From Flavobacteriia bacterium (GTDB taxonomy: Bacteria; Bacteroidota; Bacteroidia; Flavobacteriales; Flavobacteriaceae): a stretch of DNA of 8,988 nt. The DNA lies in assembly GCA_030626085.1 (NCBI GenBank), contig DAOUPQ010000069.1, forward strand, positions 1 to 8,988. Direction: 5' to 3'. The translations under genes and the position numbers were made by a program. The notes beneath the pieces are model-generated. The model had not been told where the DNA came from and did not search any database. It saw nothing but the letters and a program-made list of their open reading frames with translations. This document shows positions 1 through 5,686 of the stretch, piece after piece. Each line of letters begins with the position of its first letter. Within the stretch, counting starts at the first letter, position 1.

Positions 1-35
1 ACAGAAAGTGTGTCAAAGCTGAATTTTTTGCATAA

Positions 36-182
36 ATTATTATCCATTTTGGTGGAGATCCCAAGCAACCCAACTTCATTCCTATTGTGACCGGATGGAA
101 TTACATTGTTAGGTTATATAGACCACAAGCTGAAATATTGGATGGAAGCTGGACCTTTCCTAAGCCAGTGCCAGTGAAATAA
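36..182 (+). pseudogene. C-terminal remnant of a DUF1214-domain protein
   Basis: The last 48 codons read FGGDPKQPNFIPIVTGWNY (residues 5-23), then VRLYRP and ILDGSWTFP before a TAA. This pattern (acidic/Gly turn, GWNY-x-VRLYRP, LDG-x-W-x-FP) is the usual C-terminus of DUF1254/DUF1214 proteins, a family of unknown biochemical role. In the same frame a TAA at 33-35 lies directly upstream, where the family normally continues with a DGS-type beta strand. The sequence before that TAA stays open to the window edge, so this is either a nonsense or frameshift-damaged gene or a sequencing indel near the T-run at 23-28. The porin gene starts 68 bp downstream on the same strand, so the two could share a transcript. 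Family assignment is fairly secure; pseudogene status is an inference from one stop close to the window edge. Confidence 0.55.
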
Positions 183-250
183 GTTTAGTTAGAACTTACT
201 AACTGCATCAACCAAATAAACGCTTCAGTAAATAGAGATAAAAACTGACA

Positions 251-1888
251 ATGATACAATTAAAGTTTTTATGTACAGTCATTCTGATAGTGCTTCCAAT
301 TTTTGGAATGGCACAGGATATGATAAATGATATGCAAAAGATCATGATCCGAAACATAACCGTGATTGATCAGTCCGGAAAAACCGAGGATGTGATCGTC
401 AGTATTCTCATTAAGCAAAAGAAACTTGATATAGTGACCCAGGATAATATTTCCGTTTCCAAGGCGGATATATCATTTGATGCCAAAGAAGGATTTATCC
501 TTGGCACACTTGAAGTGGGAAGCTTGGCAGGTTTTCTAATACTTGATCAGGACCCCCGTACCAATATGGACGTCATGCTCGACACAAAATCATATGCAGT
601 TTTTGCTGTTTCCAAAGGGGAGGTTGTCTTGAATAAACTGATTCGGATTGATGTTGATTCTCAAGAACAAATAAGAAGCTGGCGATCATATTCACCACCG
701 CCCGTAGCTTTGCCACTATCCTATCAAAATAAACGAAAATGGAATGTGTTCAGAACAAAACCTGTTACGGCTCTTTTAGGTGGAGCCATTATAATGGAAA
801 ATACACGCTGGCTTTCAAATGACGCGATAAATGAAGAACAGGTAGGAAATCTCAATGAATATGAAGGAGGTTCCATTCGCGGATTTCGAGCAGGTTTAGG
901 TGGTACATTCAACTTCAAAAAGCCATGGACCTATGTTTTTACTTTTGGTACACGTGCTTTTGAGCGGGGCTTTGAGCAAGGCAATCTGGATGAGTTTGTA
1001 CTTTATGATTACAGAGTGGATATTCCTATCGGATCAGCTACATTGAGCTTGGGTAAAACAAAGGAAACTATTTCTATTTCAAGATTGTCAGCAATGATAT
1101 ATGAACCCAGCCAGCAAGAGCGCGCCTCAGTTGCAGACGGTCTTTTACCCGCCAGAAATATTGGGATCACTATCAACAACTCGTTCGTCAAGGAGCGAAT
1201 GACCTGGGCAGCCGGAGTTTTTAATAACTGGTATGAAGTCGGGCAATCGTTTTCTGACAACCCCACAGTTTTTACAGGACGAATCACAGCCGTGCCTTAT
1301 TTATCAGAGGATGAAAGTAATCTACTACACCTCGGAATAGCGGGTCGTTATTCTAACGCCGCGGGAGGGGTTCGCTACAATTCAATAACAGAGATTTTCA
1401 GTGGGCCGGTTTCGGTTGACACAGACCTGATTGATGATGCAGGATCGACTTTTCACTATGGGCTGGAAATGGCATGGAGAAAAGGTCCTTTCATAGTATT
1501 AGGTGAGTATATCCAGTCCAGTGTCAATTCAACTGCCTACAACGATCCAACATTCAAAGGTTATTATGTGGTTGCTTCGTATGTCTTAACAGGGGAAATG
1601 CGGAGTTACAATAAACGCAATGGTTTATTTAAAAGAGTGAATGTTGCCAATGGAATTAATTCAGGTGGCTTAGGTGAATGGGAAGTTTACAGTCGATGGT
1701 CATCTATTGATCTAAATGATGAAAGTATTGATGGTGGTGAAATGAACACATTTTCACTTGGAATAAATTGGTATCCCATCTCAGCCATTCAGGTTAATAT
1801 AAACTATAGGTATTCAACACTTGATCGTTTTGGACAAAAGGGCTTTAATCAGGGGATTGTAACACGTTTAGTATTTATACTGGAATGA
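251..1888 (+). CDS. OprO/OprP-family outer-membrane porin with amidohydrolase-like N-terminal domain
   Basis: Predicted outer-membrane beta-barrel channel for anions or small solutes; the true substrate is unknown. Residues 1-21 form a Sec signal peptide (basic start, hydrophobic core, FGMAQ cleavage region). Residues 33-130 resemble the composite beta-sandwich of amidohydrolases: IRNITVID, a central DAKEG, then LEVGSLAGFLILDQDPR and a VFAVSKGEVV hairpin. The metal-binding TIM barrel that should lie between the two halves is absent, so no hydrolase activity is expected. From about residue 165 to 545 there are alternating amphipathic strands with the family's late GLGEWEVYSRWSSIDL (residues 475-490) and a terminal strand ending IVTRLVFIL. 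At 545 aa it is longer than the roughly 420-440 aa of Pseudomonas OprP because of the N-terminal extension. The ATG at 251 is chosen because it gives a proper signal peptide. GC content and codon use are richer than in the element to the right. Porin call secure; N-domain origin moderately so. Confidence 0.82.
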   Translation: MIQLKFLCTVILIVLPIFGMAQDMINDMQKIMIRNITVIDQSGKTEDVIVSILIKQKKLDIVTQDNISVSKADISFDAKEGFILGTLEVGSLAGFLILDQDPRTNMDVMLDTKSYAVFAVSKGEVVLNKLIRIDVDSQEQIRSWRSYSPPPVALPLSYQNKRKWNVFRTKPVTALLGGAIIMENTRWLSNDAINEEQVGNLNEYEGGSIRGFRAGLGGTFNFKKPWTYVFTFGTRAFERGFEQGNLDEFVLYDYRVDIPIGSATLSLGKTKETISISRLSAMIYEPSQQERASVADGLLPARNIGITINNSFVKERMTWAAGVFNNWYEVGQSFSDNPTVFTGRITAVPYLSEDESNLLHLGIAGRYSNAAGGVRYNSITEIFSGPVSVDTDLIDDAGSTFHYGLEMAWRKGPFIVLGEYIQSSVNSTAYNDPTFKGYYVVASYVLTGEMRSYNKRNGLFKRVNVANGINSGGLGEWEVYSRWSSIDLNDESIDGGEMNTFSLGINWYPISAIQVNINYRYSTLDRFGQKGFNQGIVTRLVFILE

Positions 1889-2164
1889 TGGAGAAACAAT
1901 AACAGCATAAAACAACAAATATAGTGCATGCCGCAATTAATTGTAAACATGAATATTAGTTTTCTAATTTATCATATTTACGGGAAGAAAATTCAACTAA
2001 TTAAATACGGTGCGCACCATATTCAAACCGTTGATATTCATTCCATTTGTAAAAATTAATTAATCAATTCATTAAATTTTTCACTTGTAGAATACTTGTA
2101 GTATTTAATTCTAAAAAAACTTATATAATTGAGCATCTGACTAATAAAATCATAATATAAATAC
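1889..2164. other. AT-rich intergenic gap left of the tRNA fragment
   Basis: I see no gene here. It holds a perfect 10-bp palindrome ggtgcgcacc at 2009-2018 and a pair of direct repeats described separately. Composition drops sharply from the porin gene into this stretch, suggesting that the border between host-like and mobile DNA lies near the end of the porin rather than exactly at the tRNA fragment. Confidence 0.5.
2083..2104 (+). repeat. Two direct repeats acttgtag spaced 11 bp
   Basis: The octamer acttgtag occurs at 2083-2090 and 2094-2101, each followed by an AT-rich triplet, giving an 11-bp repeat period about 65 bp left of the tRNA-derived core. One-helical-turn spacing next to an attachment core is what arm-type integrase sites look like, so I offer this as a candidate arm on the left side. 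The repeat is seen; the function is inference. Confidence 0.35.
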
Positions 2165-2209
2165 CTTCTAAGCAGACGGTCACAGGTTCGAATCCTGTCG
2201 CGATCACCA
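2165..2209 (+). pseudogene. 3' half of tRNA-Arg(UCU), attachment-site scar
   Basis: The bases fit the second half of a tRNA exactly. There is an anticodon loop CTTCTAA (2165-2171, anticodon TCT for arginine), a 3' anticodon stem GCAGA (2172-2176) and a 5-nt variable loop CGGTC. A perfect T-arm follows, ACAGG-TTCGAAT-CCTGT (2182-2198), then the 3' acceptor strand CGCGATC, discriminator A and encoded CCA (2207-2209). The 5' half is missing: the preceding bases aatac cannot pair with GCAGA, and no GATCGCG acceptor strand or D-arm lies upstream. The break falls at the anticodon loop, a classic crossover site for tyrosine integrases, so this is best read as an att core left by integration. It cannot make a functional tRNA. 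The intact copy should lie outside the window. Confidence 0.85.
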
Positions 2210-2212
2210 CAA

Positions 2213-2246
2213 GAAACCCCGTAGTTATACGGGGTTTCGTCGTTTT
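2213..2246 (+). terminator. Intrinsic terminator after the tRNA fragment
   Basis: An 11-bp perfect stem (gaaaccccgta at 2213-2223 with tacggggtttc at 2228-2238) closes a 4-nt gtta loop and is followed by a T-rich tail ending at 2246. It starts 3 nt after the tRNA CCA end, so it is the tRNA gene's own terminator, either the chromosomal original or the copy carried by the element to restore a terminated tRNA. Confidence 0.85.
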
Positions 2247-2283
2247 TAGACCTTTTTATTTTTTCCTAAATTTTCGTGTATCT

Positions 2284-2334
2284 GGTAGTAAATGGGTACA
2301 AAATAGGTAGAAATGGTACGAATATGGTACGATT
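2284..2334 (+). repeat. Helically phased GGTA repeats (candidate integrase arm sites)
   Basis: GGTA begins at 2284, 2295, 2306, 2315 and 2326, that is at steps of 11, 11, 9 and 11 bp, with a fuller consensus near tGGTAcgaa in the best copies (2314 and 2325). Further copies lie at 2362, inverted at 2409-2412 (cgtacc within 2407-2412) and at 2505. Phased repeats between an att core and its integrase gene suggest arm-type binding sites for the integrase or an accessory bending protein. The 299-bp stretch 2247-2545 otherwise holds no gene I would support. Confidence 0.5.
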
Positions 2335-2517
2335 TACATCGATATTTGGCACTTTTTAGTAGGTAGACGGTCATAAGACAAATCAACTCTTTTAATAGAT
2401 AAAAATCGTACCACATCCATATAATATCAGCTTTTATAAAATATTTCCATTCAATAAATTTATACATTTTCTTATTATTTCCTAGTAGTAAGTAGTATAT
2501 AAGTGGTACGAATTTCA

Positions 2518-2525
2518 TATTTTTG
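2518..2525 (+). promoter_or_regulatory. Candidate -7 box of the integrase promoter
   Basis: TATTTTTG matches the Bacteroidetes -7 consensus TAnnTTTG and sits 20 bp before the integrase ATG, leaving a short leader. A GGTACGAA copy (2505-2512) lies directly upstream in the spacer, so integrase binding there could repress its own promoter. No convincing -33 TTG was found. Confidence 0.45.
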
Positions 2526-2545
2526 AGTAAATAATTGCTTTTTAT

Positions 2546-3739
2546 ATGAAAATAACATTAATATTACTTAGAAAAAAGAAGCCCTACAAGAAAGGAAATC
2601 CTGTTGTAATCAATATAGTAGATCGAGGACGCCAAAAAAGAATAGCAACAAATTTGTTTTCACAACCTGAACATTGGGATTTTGTTACCCAGCTGCCAAA
2701 TGCCTTGCACCCGGAATATCACGAAGTTTTTTCTGAAGTTGTGAATTTAAAATTAAAAATTAGAGAACTTACCAGTGATAAAGAAACCGATTTTAAGAAA
2801 ATTGAGATCGTTTTAAAAGGTCGTAGGGCAGAAAATAATGAAATAAATACAATTGATTTTTTTAGTTTCACAGATACTTTAATTGAAGAAAAGAAGAGAT
2901 TAAATAAACACAGCAATGCAATAGTTTACAATACTGCTAAAATTCAATTCTCTAATTACACAGGCGCATTGGAATTTAAAGATTTAGACTATAATATATT
3001 ACTAGGATTTGTACAACAAAAGCAAAAAGATGGGCTAAAAAATACTTCTATACATAATTACTTGCGAACATTAAGAGCAATTTATAATCAAGCTGTTCTA
3101 AGAGGTGTAACAGAAGACAAAAAACCTTTTACTGGTGTTTTTAACGGATTAAAAGTCAGAAGCCATCAAATGCGTAAAAAGTACCTCACTTTGGAGAGTA
3201 TTGCTAAAATTGAAAATGCATCTTTTACAGGAGCAATGGACGGTGTTAGAGATTTATTTTTATTGCAATTTTATTTAGGCGGACAGGATCTAATAGATGT
3301 TTATAATTTGAAGCGTGGAGATATAGAAAATAATAGAATTTTTATCAAGAGGGCAAAGATTGCAAACGGTTATCAATTTGATTTATTAATGTCAAATAAA
3401 ATTAGACAAATACTAAAAAAATACAATGGATCAAATTTCATTTTTCCTCATAGGAAAGATTTTAAAGGTTATGTTACTTTTCGCAGACGTTATGGCAGAT
3501 ATTTAATTGACATGCAAAAGAGATTGGATATAAAAGTACAGCCGTTAGAGGGCAATTTAAGTATAAAAATCGCAAGGCATACTTTTGCTAACATAGGTAA
3601 AAGACTAGGTGTTGAAGAGGATATGCTTCGTGAACTGATGGGGCATGAAAGAGATGATATTGATAATTTTTACAAAGACAAATTTCCGGAAGAAGAACGT
3701 GATCTGGTACAGCTAAAAATAATAAATGACACTAAATAA
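2546..3739 (+). CDS. int: Tyrosine recombinase / integrase (Arm-DNA-binding + SAM-like + catalytic domains)
   Basis: Site-specific recombinase expected to integrate and excise the element at the adjacent tRNA-Arg core through a covalent phosphotyrosine. Residues 1-75 form the arm-DNA-binding domain (MKITLILLRKKK, then HW-DF), 103-200 the SAM-like core-binding domain, 210-397 the catalytic domain. Visible catalytic residues are Lys-beta K271 (in IKRAK), Arg II R344 (in ARHTFAN), His III H367 (in LMGH) and the nucleophile Y376 (in DNFYKD). Two positions are unusual. The Arg I motif (G-x-R-x-s-D/E) reads GGQDLID at 245-251 with no arginine, and the box II histidine is K341. Loss of the canonical Arg I is also known from the CTnDOT integrase IntDOT, so the enzyme may still be active. 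Length (397 aa) is normal. The gene reads away from the att core behind its own TAnnTTTG box. Confidence 0.92.
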   Translation: MKITLILLRKKKPYKKGNPVVINIVDRGRQKRIATNLFSQPEHWDFVTQLPNALHPEYHEVFSEVVNLKLKIRELTSDKETDFKKIEIVLKGRRAENNEINTIDFFSFTDTLIEEKKRLNKHSNAIVYNTAKIQFSNYTGALEFKDLDYNILLGFVQQKQKDGLKNTSIHNYLRTLRAIYNQAVLRGVTEDKKPFTGVFNGLKVRSHQMRKKYLTLESIAKIENASFTGAMDGVRDLFLLQFYLGGQDLIDVYNLKRGDIENNRIFIKRAKIANGYQFDLLMSNKIRQILKKYNGSNFIFPHRKDFKGYVTFRRRYGRYLIDMQKRLDIKVQPLEGNLSIKIARHTFANIGKRLGVEEDMLRELMGHERDDIDNFYKDKFPEEERDLVQLKIINDTK

Positions 3740-3821
3740 AGTGCAAAACTCTATGTAAAAGGACTTTAAAATTTGTATTTTTTTATCCTTTTTTTGACCT
3801 TATTTTTCTAATTCATTAGTA

Positions 3822-3829
3822 TATATTTG
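3822..3829 (+). promoter_or_regulatory. Candidate -7 box for the 3853 gene
   Basis: TATATTTG fits TAnnTTTG and lies 23 bp before the ATG at 3853. A TTTG at 3793-3796 is a possible -33 element but the spacer of 25 bp is longer than the roughly 19 bp usual in Bacteroides. Confidence 0.4.
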
Positions 3830-3852
3830 CACCCCATTTTACAAATATACTT

Positions 3853-4188
3853 ATGTCTCTACAGAATATTATCATCTCAAAAATTAATGAATTTTACGGG
3901 AAATTAATCTTTATTTCCACATTAAAAGAGTTGAAATATTCCAGTAATAAACGAGAGCAAGAAGTTTTAGATTATGCAATAATGTATTATACATTACTAT
4001 ATAACATAGAAATGGATCATGAAACAGACGTTATTAAATACCATGCTATCCGTAAAGAGCTTCTAGTCCTTCTTATTAAAAAAGATAAAGAACAAAACAG
4101 TCATCATCAAGATTTTATATTGTTTCTTATTGAATTAATTAATTTCGGAAATGACTATACCATTGGATTAAGAAAATTAATATCTTAA
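3853..4188 (+). CDS. Small helical protein of unknown function
   Basis: I do not recognise this 111-aa protein. It looks all-helical and soluble, without signal peptide, membrane segment or clear motif. Residues 35-55 (QEVLDYAIMYYTLLYNIEMDH) form an amphipathic aromatic-rich helix, and charged helices follow to the C-terminus. It has a plausible promoter of its own and lies between integrase and repressor, where temperate elements commonly carry superinfection-exclusion, anti-restriction or other lysogeny-expressed genes; that role is only a positional inference. Its TAA overlaps the stop of the converging repressor gene by 4 bp (4185-4188), so the two transcripts must run through each other or end inside the opposing gene. 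Confidence 0.6.
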   Translation: MSLQNIIISKINEFYGKLIFISTLKELKYSSNKREQEVLDYAIMYYTLLYNIEMDHETDVIKYHAIRKELLVLLIKKDKEQNSHHQDFILFLIELINFGNDYTIGLRKLIS

Positions 4189-4640
4189 TCAATTTTCTCT
4201 ATTTTATTTTCAGATTCATCTGTAATTCTTTTATCATGATCAAGGGATTTTCTTAACAAGAATAGTAAGCTCTCATTAATCTCATTAAATTTCTCTTCGG
4301 TCAATTTCTTAACGATCCTTTCGATCTTTAAATTTAAGATCCTGTCCAAATCACTTTCATATAATTCAATCTTTTTACCTAGTGATTGATCATGTTCAAT
4401 TTTTTGAAGATTCTGATTTTTTTTAACAACCATCTCCCCTCTTCCATATGTATCATATAAATAATCGTACAAGGTTTTCACATTAATAGCATGTGGGTTT
4501 TTTGTTGTTCGATTTATGATGTTTGCAATAGCAGATTGCGTGATATTTGTCGCTTTTGAAATAGAATAAACCGTAATATTTTTACTTTTTACAGTTTCTA
4601 AAATGTAATTTATCATTTCTTCTTTTGATAGTGATTTCAT
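4185..4640 (-). CDS. XRE/Cro-CI-like helix-turn-helix repressor
   Basis: Candidate lysogeny repressor of the element. Residues 8-65 form a lambda-repressor-like fold: helix 2 TVYSISKATN (23-32), recognition helix TQSAIANIINR (34-44), then a PHAINVKTLYDYLYD helix that closes the domain. Residues 75-135 are charged and helical, probably a coiled-coil dimer or oligomer segment. There is no S24 peptidase domain, so RecA-stimulated self-cleavage is not expected and induction must come another way. I place the start at the ATG ending at 4640 (151 aa); a TTG two codons upstream is the only alternative. It is divergent from the 4795 operon across a 154-bp region full of AATAC/GTATT half-sites, the layout of a CI/Cro-type switch. 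Confidence 0.78.
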   Translation of the reverse strand: MKSLSKEEMINYILETVKSKNITVYSISKATNITQSAIANIINRTTKNPHAINVKTLYDYLYDTYGRGEMVVKKNQNLQKIEHDQSLGKKIELYESDLDRILNLKIERIVKKLTEEKFNEINESLLFLLRKSLDHDKRITDESENKIEKID

Positions 4641-4660
4641 AGTCAATATTTTAAATCATA

Positions 4661-4786
4661 CATGTATTTTATTTAAAAAATACCTTTTTTAAATACTATT
4701 ATAACAAAGTATTAATACTATATTTGCATAGTATTTGCGCTTTATGCACAAATATGGTGCGAATGTACATAACTTATAAATACTTT
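4661..4786. promoter_or_regulatory. Divergent control region with repeated AATAC/GTATT half-sites
   Basis: Seven copies of AATAC or its complement occur in about 120 bp, at 4664, 4679, 4692, 4709, 4714, 4731 and 4779. They include the perfect palindrome gtattaatac (4709-4718), a GTATTTT-6nt-AAAATAC inverted pair (4664-4683), and aaatactat at 4691 matched by atagtattt at 4728. A Bacteroidetes -7 box TATATTTG (4719-4726) sits among them, facing the 4795 operon. Best reading: operators of the divergent HTH repressor covering the early promoter. The AT-rich background makes some copies likely by chance. Confidence 0.5.
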
Positions 4787-4794
4787 ACATACAA

Positions 4795-5058
4795 ATGATT
4801 GAATATTTTACCATAAATCAAGTAAAAGCCAAAAATAGGCTTGAAACCGCTAAAAGAATAGCAACTATCGCTGAATTATTTTTTGAACTTGGGTATCGAA
4901 CTAAAAAGGATATAGAAACTCAGTTAACAAAGTACTTTCCGAAGTATAAGAATGATTCGTTTAAAAATCAATTTGGTCATGTATGGAATTTAAGAAAACT
5001 GGACATGGAAGTAGTAGAAGATCTTGAAACAGTAATTGATAAAATAAATGCTTTATGA
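4795..5058 (+). CDS. Small unknown protein, first gene of early operon
   Basis: This 87-aa protein is not one I can name. It is basic and helical, with a compact N-terminal pattern FTINQVKAKNRLETAKRIA and a central GYRTKKDIETQLTKYFPKY followed by KNQFGHVWNLR, which could form a DNA-binding three-helix unit. As the first gene behind the presumed operator it occupies the place of a Cro or early activator in other temperate elements, but the sequence alone does not prove regulation. The ATG at 4795 is the only sensible start; its TGA overlaps the next ATG (ATGA at 5055-5058), implying translational coupling. Confidence 0.65.
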   Translation: MIEYFTINQVKAKNRLETAKRIATIAELFFELGYRTKKDIETQLTKYFPKYKNDSFKNQFGHVWNLRKLDMEVVEDLETVIDKINAL

Positions 5059-5387
5059 AAGGAATAATTGAAATAAATGTATTTGTAAAACACCTACAGG
5101 ATAACAACCTGGTTATTGTAAACAAAGAAGATTATATCAAGAAAACAAGGTTAGATTTTTTAGCCTATCAGCAATCTTTACTCAATAAGGATCAAGTAAC
5201 CATATTAGAGATTGTCAATGGCGAATTATTGCCTTTAAAAACAAAAACAGGTGTTAGAGGTTGGTTTAAAAACGGAAAGATCAAACAAGGCGATCATCAT
5301 AAAAAAGATGGGGTTGAATTAATAGAGGTTCCAGCTATTAAAGACCTTCGTAAAACTTTAGGACTAGATCCACAAACAAAAAAATAA
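5055..5387 (+). CDS. Putative excisionase/MerR-like DNA-binding protein
   Basis: A 110-aa protein. Residues 7-45 have the pattern of a small helical cap (FVKHLQDNNLVIVNKEDY, then LAYQQSLL). Residues 48-104 resemble the winged-helix fold of excisionases and MerR-type proteins: VTILEIVNGELLPL leads into a helix-turn-helix, KTGVRGWFKNGKIKQG carries the W-x-x-x-GKI signature of the recognition helix and wing entry, and VELIEVPAIKDLRK completes wing and last helix. Placed early, next to integrase and control genes, a recombination directionality factor is a reasonable guess; a plain regulator or replication accessory is equally possible. It is joined to its neighbours by a 4-bp overlap upstream and a 1-bp TAATG overlap downstream. 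Confidence 0.6.
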   Translation: MKGIIEINVFVKHLQDNNLVIVNKEDYIKKTRLDFLAYQQSLLNKDQVTILEIVNGELLPLKTKTGVRGWFKNGKIKQGDHHKKDGVELIEVPAIKDLRKTLGLDPQTKK

Positions 5388-5686
5388 TGGGAAAAACAAT
5401 TTATTACAACACTACAAACGAGAGCCAAGAGCAACTCAATATTTTAACTGAAATTGCAAGAAACCAGAATGAAAAAGTATTGGAAATAGCAAAGCAATTA
5501 AAAATATTTTCAGCATCTAAAATATTCATTAACATGCCTTTAAATTGCCCAATTTCATCTGTAAGAAGAGCATTGAACACATTAGAATTTAAAGATTTTA
5601 AAGTAAAAAAAACAGGAGGTAAAACTTTAGGTTTATATGGTAAAAATGAAAATGAATATACCCTTACAGAAGCATCAATGCAATGA
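5387..5686 (+). CDS. Winged-helix DNA-binding protein
   Basis: A 99-aa protein whose residues 25-95 fit a winged helix. Helix 1 is NEKVLEIAKQLKIF, and an ASKIFINM segment follows. The recognition helix is PISSVRRALNTLEFKD (55-70), and the beta wing is KVKKTGGKTLGLYGKNENEYTL (72-93). Similar stand-alone wHTH proteins with an SVRRA-type recognition helix sit just upstream of replication genes in Bacteroidetes prophages. The likely job is loading or regulating replication, or transcriptional control of the operon; the sequence does not distinguish these. The start is fixed by TAATG coupling with the gene before; the end overlaps the next start by 4 bp. Confidence 0.65.
   Translation: MGKTIYYNTTNESQEQLNILTEIARNQNEKVLEIAKQLKIFSASKIFINMPLNCPISSVRRALNTLEFKDFKVKKTGGKTLGLYGKNENEYTLTEASMQ

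Noticed and set aside
724..1287. Two reverse-strand open frames inside the porin gene
   Set aside because: They are shadows of a clearly coding forward frame with signal peptide and family motifs, and have no promoter or recognisable product.
2131..2147. gagcatctgactaataa resembles the end of a tRNA D-arm plus anticodon stem-loop
   Set aside because: It is 24 bp too far from the 3' half, has no acceptor or D-stem before it, and its loop does not continue into a pairing stem; probably chance or a very decayed relic.
2284..2512. GGTA repeats considered as a CRISPR array or plasmid-type iterons
   Set aside because: Units are about 11 bp with no spacers of constant length and no cas genes; position between att core and integrase favours arm sites.
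2246..2518. Reverse-strand open frame of 90 codons between the terminator and the integrase
   Set aside because: It is built from the GGTA/GTACC repeats and AT-rich spacer, has Ile/Tyr/Lys-heavy low-complexity composition, and overlaps the presumed att arm region and integrase promoter.
3757..3792. Possible terminator after the integrase (aaaagga pairing with tcctttt)
   Set aside because: Only 7 mostly A-T pairs around a 22-nt loop; too weak to call, though the T-rich stretch could still help end the transcript.
4185..4646. TTG start two codons upstream for the repressor
   Set aside because: An ATG lies six bases downstream and the HTH domain is complete without the extra residues.
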